A DNA stretch of 26,840 bases from Gelatoporia subvermispora B (GCA_000320605.2 KB445828.1:77656-104495); one strand, 5' to 3'. Counted from the first letter of the stretch, positions 8,552-19,146 are shown. Program-made: numbers and translations. Notes: generated by a model from the letters alone, not told the origin.

Positions 8552-11427
8552 ATGTCCAGTCAGGCGCAAGAAGCAACAGAAACACAATCCAAATGGGATC
8601 ATCTTTACTCGCACCTACGGGGGAAACCTTATGATGCGGACTCATGGCTCAAGCTGCTCGATGTCGCTGAAGGCTCTGGGGACATCGAGAAATTGAAGAA
8701 GGCGTATGAGGCCTTACTGGAAGCATACCCTCACACTGTCCGCCAATTTCTTTGCGTTTGTCAACATCTTTGTGTCTTACTGGCTCTGTTTCCACTAGCC
8801 CTCCGTTCAAATCGCGTATCTGCGCCATTGTATGGAGACTTCAGACTTGCACAATCATGTGGAAGCGTTATTCAAGAGGTTCCTGTACCACTCTCCCTTC
8901 GTTGAGCTTTGGAAGCTGTATCTCGCCTACGTTCGGTCAGTGAAGCCAAGGAAGTGCGAAACCAGTACGTTGACATCACGCGAGCAGGAGATTGAATACC
9001 GGACCAAATGCGCGCGATACGATGCGAAAATGCTATGAATTGGCTATTAACCGGGTCGGTCAGGATAAGGACAGCGCAGAGATATGGATTGAATACATAC
9101 GCATCCTCAAATCGGTCGAGGTATGTAGCCTTAACTTGCATTTGTCGCAGCTAGACTCAAACTCTGCCACCCTACGTAGGCGACTACCACTTGGACCCAA
9201 CAACACACGGTAGATGCGCTCCGTAAGGCCTACCGTAGGGCTGTGCAGATACCGATGGACGATGTCGAGAAGCTGTGGGAAGAGTACTGCGCCTTCGAGA
9301 GCGCACAGAATAAGTACACCGTATGCAATAATCCCTGATGATAGCATCGCAGCCTTTGACATCTCATCAGGCAAAGGAATTCCTATCAGATCTGCAGGAA
9401 GGGCATACACGAGCTCGTGCAACACTTGCACAACTTCAGGAACACCTCGCTGCACTCCGCCCTTCCTCACCACCTTCTAAGCAGGCCCGCCCGCGGATAC
9501 GGTTGCCGCGTCAACAGCCCTTCAATGCAGACGAAAGGGCTTTCGCAGCTCATTGGAGAGCATACCTCAAATGGGAAGAAAGTAATCCTCTTGGGCTCGA
9601 AGAGAAGGACAAAGCGTCACTTATCGCCCGAATAGAAAGCGCGTACCGCAAGGCCGTCGTCCGGAGACGGTTCTTTCCAGATATATGGCAAGTCGGTTGT
9701 GGCCACTGCTCGATTTTCTGAAATAATGCAGTATAGGTTCATGGCATACACTTGGACGAACAAAATCGGCAAAACCCAGGAGGCCATCGCTCTGCTCAAG
9801 GCAGGGATTGAGGCCAACCCGAATAGGTACGGGCTCGGTGTCTCGCACAGCCTTAGCGAAGCTCACTGATACCACTAGCTTTGTCTTGAATTTCGCATAT
9901 GTTGAGGCTCTGGAGATGCAAGAGAACTATGAAGAAGTGCATTCGGTGTTCAACAATTTTCTAGAAGCCCTCAGAGAGGACCTTCAGACCCTTGAGCAGA
10001 GATTGTCTTTGACTAGTGCAGCGACATCTACAGCGGAACGGAGTGCTGCGCCACAGTCGGGCGCGGCTGATGCGGCATCTCTGAAATCACGCGCTAGTCT
10101 GTCGCAGTGCTGGTCCAATTCGCTGCCATCGGATAATAAGAACTTGAATCCTAAGGAGCTAGCCGACCGACGCACTGAGTACGGTGTTGTGTGGACTGTC
10201 TATATGCGCTTTGCGCTGCGCGCAGAAGGTGTGGAGTCCAACAGAGCTGTATTTACGAGAGCTCGTAAAGACTACTGGACACCCTGGGGAGTGTATGAAG
10301 CTGCCGGTACGTGTATCTCACTACGAGCCCCAACACTATAACTTATGATGCATGGCAGCCTTGATGGAGTATCATTGTGGCAAAAATGATGGGGTCGCTA
10401 GCCGAATCTTTGAGTTAGGGCTCGCAAAATTCAGCGACGATATAACCTTTGTTACACGCTATCTGAGCTTCTTGATCTCCGTGAACGATGCCAATAGTGA
10501 GCGAAGTTCATTGTATTCATGTTTCTTTGTCTTAGCCCTTCCGCAGATGCTCGTGCCGTGTTTGAGCGGGCCATCGGTATGTTCCCAGCAGACTGTGCTC
10601 GTCCTTTGTGGGAATTATGGGCAAGACACGAGTATCAGTTTGGAACTTTGGCCACAGCTCATAAGATTGAGAGGCAGATGTCTGAGGTCTATCCAAATGG
10701 TGAGTGTTTGCCCAATCGCCAGATAAATAACTCACTTTTTTTTATCAGATTCTCCTTTAAAGCGCTTCGCACAACGGCACCAATATCAGGGGTTAGACGT
10801 TATCGCTGTCCGTGACCTTGGCTTCGTTGTCTCTCGGGCAGGAAGCAACGTTCCAGCAGCTTCTCGTTCAGATGGCGCTCGTGGTCGAACCGATACGCTA
10901 GTATCTCTCACGCCCCAGCCAATGAGCCAAACACAGCCTACGCCCAGCTCATCATCAAAACGAGTCGCGTCTCCAGACTCCAGGTGGCGGAAGGAAAGCT
11001 GGACACGTGACTACGGCCCACCACCTAAACGTCAGAAGCGCGGAACCCCTTCCTGTGAACGAGGTCGCGACAGGTGGGAGCCGGAGGGGCGGTCTCATAG
11101 ATACCATGATACACCACCGCGGGGGCGAGAGTACAGGCACAGTGCTCCGCGTCGGAAGGAAGAGAAGAGTGAAAGCAAGAATGTCACCTTACCGCCAGTC
11201 CTATCTCGGTTTATCGGTCTGCTGCCATCGCAGGCCACATTTATTGGTATGCCCTTGTGTTCAATTTCAACTTCGAGGCGTTCATTGCATCAGCAGGCCC
11301 CGTCCTCCCAGCAGATGATCTAATGCAAGTGCTCAAGCATGCAGTAATTCCACTTAGCTCGGCTGCAACGAGGTCGCGGTCTCCGCCGCCTCCACTCTGG
11401 ACAAGTTCGGCTCATAGATTCCAGTAA
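8552..11427 (+). CDS. RNA14: Rna14 / CstF-77-like mRNA 3'-end processing protein (11 exons)
   Basis: Rna14 (CstF-77 in animals, Suf family) is the scaffold of cleavage factor IA in nuclear pre-mRNA 3'-end cleavage and polyadenylation, built of HAT repeats. Splice model: exons 8552-8737, 8799-8935, 8988-9120, 9180-9320, 9371-9687, 9737-9826, 9879-10306, 10359-10496, 10547-10699, 10749-11246, 11294-11427; 2355 nt, 784 residues, all phases consistent, no internal stop. HAT text includes DSWLKLLDVAEGSGDIEKLK (start), VELWKLYLAYVRRLN, AEIWIEYIRILKSVE, AIALLKAGIEANPNSFVLNF, VYMRFALRAEGVESNRAVFT and PLWELWARHEYQFGTLATAH. Around residues 660-675 lies PPPKRQKRG, a likely nuclear localisation signal, in an Arg/Ser/Pro-rich tail. 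The C-terminal AGPVLPADDLMQVLKHAVIP fits the family's Pcf11-facing end. The start at 8552 gives a short N-terminus; an upstream start is possible. It is the only clearly intact core gene here. Confidence 0.92.
9688..9736 (+). other. GC-AG intron in RNA14
   Basis: The intron starts gcaagt and ends tatag. Only this splice joins DIW and FMAYTWTNKIG in frame (TG|G TTC ATG). Reading through meets a TGA at 9719-9721. All other introns in the model are GT-AG. Confidence 0.8.
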
Positions 11428-12091
11428 ATACGGAGATGCTCAATTATTGGAAACGGATCCATATTACGGATTTGTACTTCTATACACAATGTTACGGCGC
11501 GGTTGAATCAGCCAGGCCACAAAGTTGCATCGTGGACAGGCGATTCGGACTGTCTTTGTAACGAACTGAGGGTTTCCGACGAGGGCGAGGGGGGACACGT
11601 TCTTATCCGTGACGCCTTCCTCCTAGTCGAAGGCATTCAGCGAAGGCAAACGTAACAAGCACGAAAGGCTCACCATCAAAGAGCAGTCCTCTCGAGGTTC
11701 TAGGTTTGGTCGCCTGAGGTGGGTGAGGTTGCTCTCGCCATCGTGGGCCATCCCAGGAACTGGAGTTGTGCGCGATAAGCACCCCACATCGCTCAAGGTT
11801 TATGCATGCGGGCGTGCACACTTGGACGCGCGCGCATGGCTCGGGAATGAAAGATTGAGTTGTGGAGAGAACGGTGCAGACAACCGGAACTGCGAGCTGT
11901 TGTCGACCGGCTCTTGCACCGAATGCGCCAGAGGCAGAGACTCTCCAGGGCGCAACAAGTCCCCGCTATCGAGTCGCGCCTGACAGTCGCCTGTGAGCTG
12001 CCGAAGACTCTGCGGTAGGTCGCCTGTTGCCGTATTCTGCTCTGGGCTATTGGGCAACATTATGGTCCGCGCTGTTAGATGCAGAGCTATG
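11428..12091. other. Convergent spacer between RNA14 and the polymerase relic
   Basis: The 3' ends of RNA14 (+) and the family X polymerase (-) face each other here. A minus frame at 11800-12060 directly follows the polymerase's last recognisable exon, but it does not match the expected polymerase C-terminus. Nothing else can be supported. Confidence 0.5.
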
Positions 12092-12169
12092 ACATACGGT
12101 TGAACTGCGGGTCGGACTCAACTCGACTGGTTGCGCGCGATGGCGAGGGGAACACTCACAATGTCGTCG

Positions 12170-12636
12170 CCCTGTGGCAGCAACATGCGGGAGGGCCGCA
12201 TGGTCAGCCTGATTCCTGCATAATTCGCTATGACACTGACCGTATAATACAACAGTGTTGCCCCTCTCGATTCGTAAGGGATAGTAAGGGAGTCTACACC
12301 GTCCTGATTCAAGCCCAAGCGCGTGAAGCAATTGAGCGCGTACCTATTGCTGTGGGCGTCCCTTCGACAGAGCCCGCGATAGACGAGCTCGAGGTCATTT
12401 AAGTTGTCTGGCAGGCACAGGTCCTCTGTCAAGATCCCCTGCGCATGTAGCTCGCCTAGGAGCCGCCGTAGTAAGCCTGCATATGTGACGTAATAAATTT
12501 GAGCGAACATGGCATGGATCATATCTGCAGCTAACTGACCCCGGTGCGTCTTCCCATCATCCGTGAGGCGAGTAATCAAGATGTCAATGTCGCCGCAATC
12601 TGGTTTGCCCCTGGAATTCGGGTACGAGATTCAGCA
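12170..12636. repeat. Copy A of a 467-bp perfect direct repeat
   Basis: This copy reappears without any difference I can find at 13030-13496 (offset 860). It encodes the palm-thumb exons of the family X polymerase on the minus strand. Its right edge coincides with the start of an inverted-repeat element; its left side continues into unique polymerase 3' sequence. Confidence 0.98.
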
Positions 12637-12789
12637 CATCAGGAAAACATCGATTCTACTTTCCTGCCTTTGTGGTCCTTGGGCGTGACTTTAAAGCCTT
12701 TTTGGCGCGCAACAGGGCAGTGAAGGCGCCAGCAAGCCTCGAAAGGCAGGTATAAGGCGTCAAAGTTAACGCGATGTTTTCCTGATGCA
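12637..12789. mobile_element. Short element with terminal inverted repeats (MITE-like), abutting the gap
   Basis: The left end reads catcaggaaaacatcg and the right end, directly before the N run, reads cgatgttttcctgatg, a perfect 16-bp inverted repeat. Weaker complementarity continues inward (cctgccttt against aaaggcagg; gactttaaagcc facing ggctttaaagtc-like sequence). No coding capacity is seen. It sits in a polymerase intron next to the GDID exon. It could also be one end of a longer element lost in the gap, or a fold-back assembly artefact. Confidence 0.6.
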
Positions 12790-13029
12790 NNNNNNNNNNN
12801 NNNNNNNNNNNNNNNNNNNNNNNNNNNNNNNNNNNNNNNNNNNNNNNNNNNNNNNNNNNNNNNNNNNNNNNNNNNNNNNNNNNNNNNNNNNNNNNNNNNN
12901 NNNNNNNNNNNNNNNNNNNNNNNNNNNNNNNNNNNNNNNNNNNNNNNNNNNNNNNNNNNNNNNNNNNNNNNNNNNNNNNNNNNNNNNNNNNNNNNNNNNN
13001 NNNNNNNNNNNNNNNNNNNNNNNNNNNNN
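12790..13029. other. Assembly gap (240 N)
   Basis: A run of 240 N lies between the inverted-repeat element and copy B of the direct repeat. Any frame called across it is meaningless. Confidence 1.
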
Positions 13030-13496
13030 CCCTGTGGCAGCAACATGCGGGAGGGCCGCATGGTCAGCCTGATTCCTGCATAATTCGCTATGACACTGAC
13101 CGTATAATACAACAGTGTTGCCCCTCTCGATTCGTAAGGGATAGTAAGGGAGTCTACACCGTCCTGATTCAAGCCCAAGCGCGTGAAGCAATTGAGCGCG
13201 TACCTATTGCTGTGGGCGTCCCTTCGACAGAGCCCGCGATAGACGAGCTCGAGGTCATTTAAGTTGTCTGGCAGGCACAGGTCCTCTGTCAAGATCCCCT
13301 GCGCATGTAGCTCGCCTAGGAGCCGCCGTAGTAAGCCTGCATATGTGACGTAATAAATTTGAGCGAACATGGCATGGATCATATCTGCAGCTAACTGACC
13401 CCGGTGCGTCTTCCCATCATCCGTGAGGCGAGTAATCAAGATGTCAATGTCGCCGCAATCTGGTTTGCCCCTGGAATTCGGGTACGAGATTCAGCA
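13030..13496. repeat. Copy B of the 467-bp perfect direct repeat
   Basis: This copy begins exactly at the gap edge and continues rightward without interruption into the upstream polymerase exons. Identity to copy A ends at base 13496 (attcagca then ggatct...), exactly where the inserted element starts in copy A. Confidence 0.98.
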
Positions 13497-15803
13497 GGAT
13501 CTCACACTGCCGCCGCGGAGTTCGCACCTTCGGTAACTCCCCAGTATCGCGATGAATAGTTGCGGGTCCAGGCGTAAGGCTGCTGGGGGGGAGGGGGGCA
13601 GTGAACCGTTGGTCTCGGGCGCATCGAGTAGGGCAGTTACCTATAGTCTTGACTCAAAAATCTCCGCAGCTTCTGCTCGAGGCATCCTGGAATTGATATC
13701 TACCAATGTGTCAGATGCAGCTGCAGTGCTCCGAGGGTGGCCTCGTGGAACTGACCTGCATAATACTTCACAACAATTTGTTGTACATGAGAGAGCTGCA
13801 CCCCGCCTTTGCCTTCATTGAGATCTTGCAACGTCCGGCAGCCGCGGTTGTACCACTTGCGGGCGGTATTGAGGCCTGGCGTCGACGACACGTTCAAAGA
13901 CGGAGGTGATTCGCACGGAAGTGGCACTCACCAACACCATATATGCCCTGGAATAGGGTGATCGTTTCCGCATCTTCTGTCTTCTCAAACTCTAGGCGTC
14001 TCAGCTCTCCAGTCGATATAATTTCCATAATCTACCGAAGATGCTTGTAATTTGATAATTTACCAGGTATCGCAGAAAGCACGCACCTTCTGCGCAGTCT
14101 TGTCCCCCACATCGTCGACCCCTCTGGCCTGTTCGTAAGATGTGATACGATGAGGGTGCTGGCGGAGCGCCCTATCGCTGCGAGGATTCAATTGTAAGGC
14201 TCTGTCTTCTCAGACACACTGTATCGCGCTCACCCTTTCCGCAGCTATAGACGCGCCAATGATCCTCCATGGACGGCTTAGTTCGGTGGAGTTACATCAG
14301 CTGTTCCAGCTTGTCGAATATTCGTTGAATCTGTATTCTCGCAATGTATGGATAGAAGGCTCACTTTCTCCGCTACATCTTGGTTCGCGCAGCGATCGGG
14401 AGAATGATTTCCTTTGTTGTCACATAGGAAGCCCTGCAGATGCATAAGAATACAGTCGCGGGAGGCTGCGCCTCGGGACTTCTCAGCTACCGAGACATTA
14501 CTGAGTACGTACCCCCTTTCCGTTCTTTGCCTTACCGGGTTTGTGAAGCATCTCGCCCTTCTCCGTGCGACCCTCTTCCGCGTCTCCGTTTGTATCATGT
14601 TGATGCATCTGTACCGTGTTCCATAGTATTCAGTATGATCTGCAGTAAATAGAGGAAGCTGTGAAGGGCCTCTGCATCACGCTCTGCGCGTGCGTGGTCA
14701 TAGAATTCCGCCAAAGGGTCATCTGCGGCAACCTCGCATTTTCCGCTCCTCTTGTCGTCTTCCGGAATGTCGGCTGGTCCAGATGCTTTTGGCGGGACGA
14801 TGCATGTTGAGTGCACCCTGGAACACGAGCCGTGCACAGGTGGTAGCGGCGGAGAAAGGGGGCTCGGCCCAGCGTGGTCCGGTGTACTGACACGTTGCTT
14901 TGGTCCCGCATCTTGTGTGAAATTTCTGTCCCAACGGATGGGTGAGAATGCCACAAAGCAAGGATTGCTATGTGGGTCGGGCATACGTGATGTTACTAAT
15001 CTCCCCGCTATCGTCGCTACCGTCCAATGACCCCCCACGGTTCGATGGCACTCCATTCCTAGGACGCTCCTGTACTCTTGACGACGAGGATGCGGCTTTG
15101 GTCCGCGGAGCAAACCCTGCTTTGAACCGAGGGACAGGGCCGGGAGGCATCCTCTCCGAAAACGATGCGTGCATAAATTTGCAGTCTGTCTGAGGTATCT
15201 CGGCATCGTCCGCGCCTTGAATAGAGCCATCCTCTTCTATCCGCAGCACTCCTGCATCCCCCCTCTCCGGCTGCTTTTGCCGGGCACTTCCTGCATATCC
15301 CATGCGTCCGATACTAGATGTGATCCAACTCCATCTCACAACGTGAATATGCCTTGGAATGTCCTCAAGAGTTCAAAGGTCAAGGCTGCGTAACAAGGGA
15401 CGCTTGACGCCATCCGTCACGATGTGAGTGATTTGCGCGGGGTCGTAAGAAGGAACCAGGGTGCCACCATGCTTGACAATCTGTCGAGATAGACTGAAGA
15501 TGGGGAAGTGCGCAGCCGTGAGATCATCAGAACGTACCAATTCCATGCGACCTCCTGTCTCAGAGCTTGCAAAATTAAGATCCCTGCCGTAATAAAATAT
15601 TCGTTTCCCTTTCAGAAACTGATTGGCCGAAGTGTTTTTTCTGCCTCTAAGCTCTGTCAGAGCAGCCTGTTAGATTCCATTGCTCGTGTACTGGCACGCG
15701 TTAAATGCCTACCAGAGGCCATGGAATGGTTGTTCCTTAGGAGAGCCGGAGCGTACTCGGGATCGGACTTGTGCCCCAGTTCGCCGATCTCTGTATACTG
15801 ATG

Positions 15804-16344
15804 TCAGTCTGCAGCAACGGGGAATGGATCAAGTCTTCGACGCTTGTTGGGCAATGAAGAAATCGTGGATATTTCTTCGGGTGACTTGCGCTTGTCGCTG
15901 CGGTCTCTGTTAACGGTAACGCTCCAGATATCACGCCTTCTACCAAGTATACCTTTTCGTCATTGATATATTCACCAGAGCACGTATTTCCGGGAATGCC
16001 GTGACACCACTCAAGTCGTCCTGATGCCTTGAAGGTCCCGGAACTCCGGCAGGTATACCGCCGAACTTCGCAGCGGCATCTTTCAAGTACTCATGAAAGC
16101 TGGACCGAATCACCGCATCACAGTCTCCCTGGTGACTACAATTGACGCATCAGACAAGAGCGAATCGGATATGATTCTTATTTCTGGCGCACCTACGGCG
16201 TAACTTAGACATGCGAAAGAGATACTCGTCGAACTCCTCATTGGGCAAGTCGGCGCGCCTCTGTTGTTGGCAGAAGAATCGGTCAAGATCCGAGAGTGCT
16301 GTCATGCGCATTATATTAAGGGTACTGAGAGATATCAGATTCAT
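15804..16344 (-). CDS. Unrecognised three-exon protein (or surviving 3' exons of one)
   Basis: I do not recognise the family. Exons on the minus strand: 16344 or 16311 to 16193, 16135-15953, 15906-15804; introns 16136-16192 (gtgcgc...tag) and 15907-15952 (gtatac...cag). Phases agree (2, 2) and the frame ends in TGA. Seen in order: LSDLDRFFCQQQRRADLPNE and EFDEYLFRMSKLRRSHQGDC, DAVIRSSFHEYLKDAAAKFG, a Gly/Pro stretch, AFPEIRALVNISMTKR, then a charged tail with NKRRRLDPFPVAAD, a likely nuclear localisation signal. Upstream, the frame runs into a Pro stretch encoded by the (AGG)n microsatellite, then into the region flanking the Crypton. The start is thus uncertain, and the N-terminal part may have been lost. 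It lies directly upstream of the polymerase relic on the same strand. It gives 134 or 145 residues depending on the ATG. Confidence 0.6.
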
Positions 16345-16356
16345 GCGTTCAGGGAC

Positions 16357-16385
16357 AGGAGGAGGAGGAGGAGGAGGAGGAGGAG
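16357..16385. repeat. (AGG)n microsatellite
   Basis: About 9-10 perfect AGG units. On the minus strand, in frame with the unit below it, this encodes poly-Pro followed by VPERMN. Confidence 0.95.
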
Positions 16386-16386
16386 A

Positions 16387-16716
16387 TCAAGGAAAAACGA
16401 GTTAGAACGCACGAGGCTCCCACGGCATGACCAATGCACGCGCGTCCTCGGGCGCTTGTCAGGACATGACGCGCGCTAAGCACATCGCGCACACTGTGCA
16501 GCGTGTGCAGCGCAGAGCAACGCTCGGCTAGGCAGACGCAATGCACGCTGTGCCGTGCGACGTCGCAACGTGCGACGCGTGAGCGCATTGCACATATGTA
16601 GGATATAGATCGTACTCGATTTATTCGATGGGACTCGTTTTAACTCGATGTGACTAGATGTCGATTTTGACTGAGCCTTACGGCTGGGCGCGCGCTCGCT
16701 GCGCTCTATCTAGTAT
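16387..16716. other. 3' flank of the Crypton, palindrome-rich then ctcgat-rich
   Basis: No gene is seen. 16450-16600 is rich in gcac/gtgc and cgacg words (e.g. gcgacgtcgc). 16613-16665 repeats actcgat-like words (actcgatttattcgatggga; actcgatgtgact; gatgtcgat). This could include the element's 3' end, but no terminus or target duplication could be identified. Confidence 0.4.
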
Positions 16717-19146
16717 TTAGTGAGCCTTGGAGCGGCGCAACCGAGACCTGGTCTCCCCACGACCTTTACGAGCTTCCCTCACGGCAATTATCAGATTTGA
16801 ATACGTATATACCTCTCCCAAGTGAGGAAACCTCTCCTTAAAGATCACCATATCGCCACCACAATGCATCAGGAATTCGGTAGCAATCTTCTCAATATTG
16901 CCTAGTTTCTGCGCTTCGCGTTCGTATTCAGCTGGGTCGTATAGAGACTTCCACAAGCGCAGTGGGACAATGAGACCATGATCTGGGTCTCCGTCTTCCC
17001 AATAGCGAAGTGCGTCGCGGAGTCCTCCCGTGTACGGAATCCGTGAGACCTCGGGTCTTGCAGGTCCGTATACTGGAAGATCGCTGGACTGGGAGAGCGC
17101 AGTAGTGGCTGCCACCTGAGAGGCAGAGATTGAACACTCGGTGGATGAGACGATCGTAACCGGGGACACATGCAGCTGCGCGGGAGAAGGTGCAAGGCGC
17201 TCGGTATGTGCGAGCGTTGTCTGTGCTGAGGGCGCGCTGCCATCTATTGAGTACCATACATCAGTTTGCACTGCGAATATCGGGCGCGAATACGCACATG
17301 AGGAGTCGAGCCCAGAACTCCAGTCACCTGAACTGCCTACTGAGCTGTTCAGGTTGCAGCTGGTGACTTGCCATTTCATATACTGTATTCCTGAAAGTAT
17401 CCCGTTACTGAAGGACTCGAGGTCGATGTGGAGCTTCGCCACTTCGGCCGCCAGCGCATAGACCGAAGACTTGATAACCTGGAGCTCTTCTGCGGCTATT
17501 CCTTCTTGCACTTCGCCTGGGTTCAGCCCCATGAATGCCTCCTGTGGGCCTAATGCACGATCCTTCATCAGAATGTCGGTATACGATTCTTCATACTTCT
17601 CGAGCTCATCGAGTAGGTAGCGCATCACTGTTCCCACCTATCGCGCCAGGGTGAAACAGAAATCGTGCGTAAGAAGTCAACATGCGGAAGTTAGTGTTCT
17701 CAGACGTACATCTTCTTTGGATGACCACCCTCCCCACCATTTCACTGCTCTGAGCGACCACTTCCTCTTGGCCCACATGAACCTGTATTGAGCCCCACCT
17801 CGTCGAAAGCAGTGTGTGCTGAATTTGGCTGTGGTGCCGAGCCGCCCAGCAAGCAGCTTGAGTTCTGATTTGGACACAATTTCTTCCAGTAGCTTTTCGA
17901 TCGTTCGATGATCTGAACTACAGCCAAACTTCAATAGACCAGCAGCGGAAAGAGATGGGAAGAGGAAGTCATTCGGGCGAAGTTCGCGTTGAAGCTGAAC
18001 TCGATAGTGGGCAAGCCAGTTAGAGAGGTGGGTATAACAATCGATCTCTGGATGAGCGCTGTCCAGCGGTATGTCGTAAGCTCGTGCTGATCGCGCGAAG
18101 GTTGTGAGTTCGGAGAACGAGATACTAGATATCAGATTGCGATTCGTACATTTACTTTCATCTCCATCTTGATTTGTCTTCCGAAATTTCAGCATGAAGC
18201 GATGGTGTGGCTCGTTGGACGGGAATGAAACTCGGCCAGGATCGACATAGGCCATTGTCAGAGTGGTGAGCTCATCGTTGCTAGATGCAAAACAGGGTTA
18301 GGCGTAGGATTAATGGGGTACGTGGATCGATACACTACCGAGTAAAAAGACAAAATGCAGTAGTCGCAAAAGCCTTGAAATACAGGCGGACCGTTTCGCT
18401 ATAAATTGCACCACCCTCTGGGCCGTCCAACCATTTCATCATCCAAGCGAGATCTTGAGGGAGGATTGGTAAGGACTGATTGGCGACTCGTGTCTGCTTG
18501 TCGCGCTTCTCGAGAGATTCCCCATACACCGTGTAGTCATGGTCATAAACTGGGTTGCCTTCCCATTCTCCTGTCTGAGCATTCTGCCTCCAGAACGGCT
18601 GGTGACGTCCAAACGGGGGCCTAGAATTATCGTGATTACACGCCACATAACAGCTGGATAGGCAGCGTACCTTATGAAGTAGTCTTTGAATGATGAACGA
18701 ATACCCTGGGCCGTGCGGTATGAAAGGTGGTTGTATTCGCATTTGTATGCCGTCAACAGACGCAATGCCGTGGGCGTATGCTCGGAGATCCTATCAAATG
18801 CGTCGGCGAAGCAAGCTCGCTCTTCCGAGTCATAATCCGTCGTCAGACCTCCTGCCTCACTGGAGATCCTTGTCGCCCCATCTCTCTCCTCCGTCTCAGC
18901 TCTTTTTTGGGTCACCCAATCTGCCAGCCAGCGCTTTCCTCGAGCCACATTGCTGTTATATTCAGCTCGCGTGCGTGGAGCTTTGTAGTATTGGTCCCTA
19001 GTCAAATCGCTCTGGCCGAGAAGTTCTGCTGTAGACGGGGTACTAGGTGCAGAAGCGACCGGGAATCGCTTTTTCCGAGCAGGAGTGGATGGGGCACTGT
19101 GCGTAGTGCTCCTTGACTTTCTCGGAGTCGTTGGACACTGAGGCAT
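16717..19146 (-). CDS. Crypton-like tyrosine recombinase with GCR1_C-like C-terminus (5 exons)
   Basis: Cryptons are DNA transposons that move with a tyrosine recombinase, cutting and rejoining strands through a Tyr nucleophile. Exons (minus): 19146-18671, 18620-18339, 18280-18150, 18086-17710, 17637-16717; 728 residues with consistent phases and no stop. The N-terminal ~55 residues are Ser/Thr/Pro/Lys rich; then DQYYKAPRTRAEYNSNVARG (DNA-binding region), FWRQNAQTGEWEGNPVYD, TRNDELTTL at an exon joint (candidate first Arg), and the catalytic box STHCFRRGGAQYRF (HxxR) with LRAVKWWGGWSS. After the last intron comes VGTVMRYLLDELEKYEESY, where the Tyr of MRY is the likely nucleophile. The last ~85 residues (ALRYWEDGDPDHGLIVPLRL, EKIATEFLMHCGGDMVIFKE) resemble the GCR1_C DNA-binding domain found in many Cryptons. 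Exon 5 may contain an extra 54-nt intron (gtgcgt...atag) that keeps frame. The frame looks intact, so the element may be young. Confidence 0.88.
16717..19146 (-). mobile_element. Crypton-type YR transposon (ends not determined)
   Basis: The element is defined here only by its recombinase gene. No terminal inverted repeats are visible, as expected for Cryptons. The true ends lie somewhere in 16387-16716 and 19147-19600. Confidence 0.75.

Larger units (their letters stand above)
12092..15590 (-). pseudogene. Family X DNA polymerase (Pol4 / Pol lambda-like), disabled and split by a gap
   Basis: Pol X enzymes fill short gaps in base excision repair and end joining. N-terminal BRCT text (15540-15320): DLTAAHFPIFSLSRQIVKHG, SYDPAQITHIVTDGVKRPLL, VVRWSWITSSIGRMG. 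A Ser/Asp-rich linker follows, then lyase text (MEDHWRVYSCGK, RALRQHPHRITSYEQARGVD), IMEIISTGELRRLEFEK, IYGVGLNTARKWYNRGCRTL, INSRMPRAEAAEIFE, LRLDPQLFIAILGSYRRG, PDCGDIDILITRLTDDGKTH, LELVYRGLCRRDA, VDSLTIPYESRGATLLYYTG and DDIFNR. The palm signature (GSYRRG..CGDID) and third Asp (VDSL) are present. Introns are retained, e.g. one ending at ...gaattccag. Damage: TGA 15373-15375, TAA 14292-14294, 1-nt phase faults at the exon junctions near 14200, 13640 and 13190, and no recognisable thumb C-terminus after DDIFNRM. The gene crosses the N gap, so some faults may be assembly errors. Confidence 0.9.

Noticed and set aside
12639..13439. A long minus-strand frame spanning the gap
   Set aside because: About 80 of its codons are N. 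It only joins the polymerase exon in copy B to the inverted-repeat element across unknown sequence.
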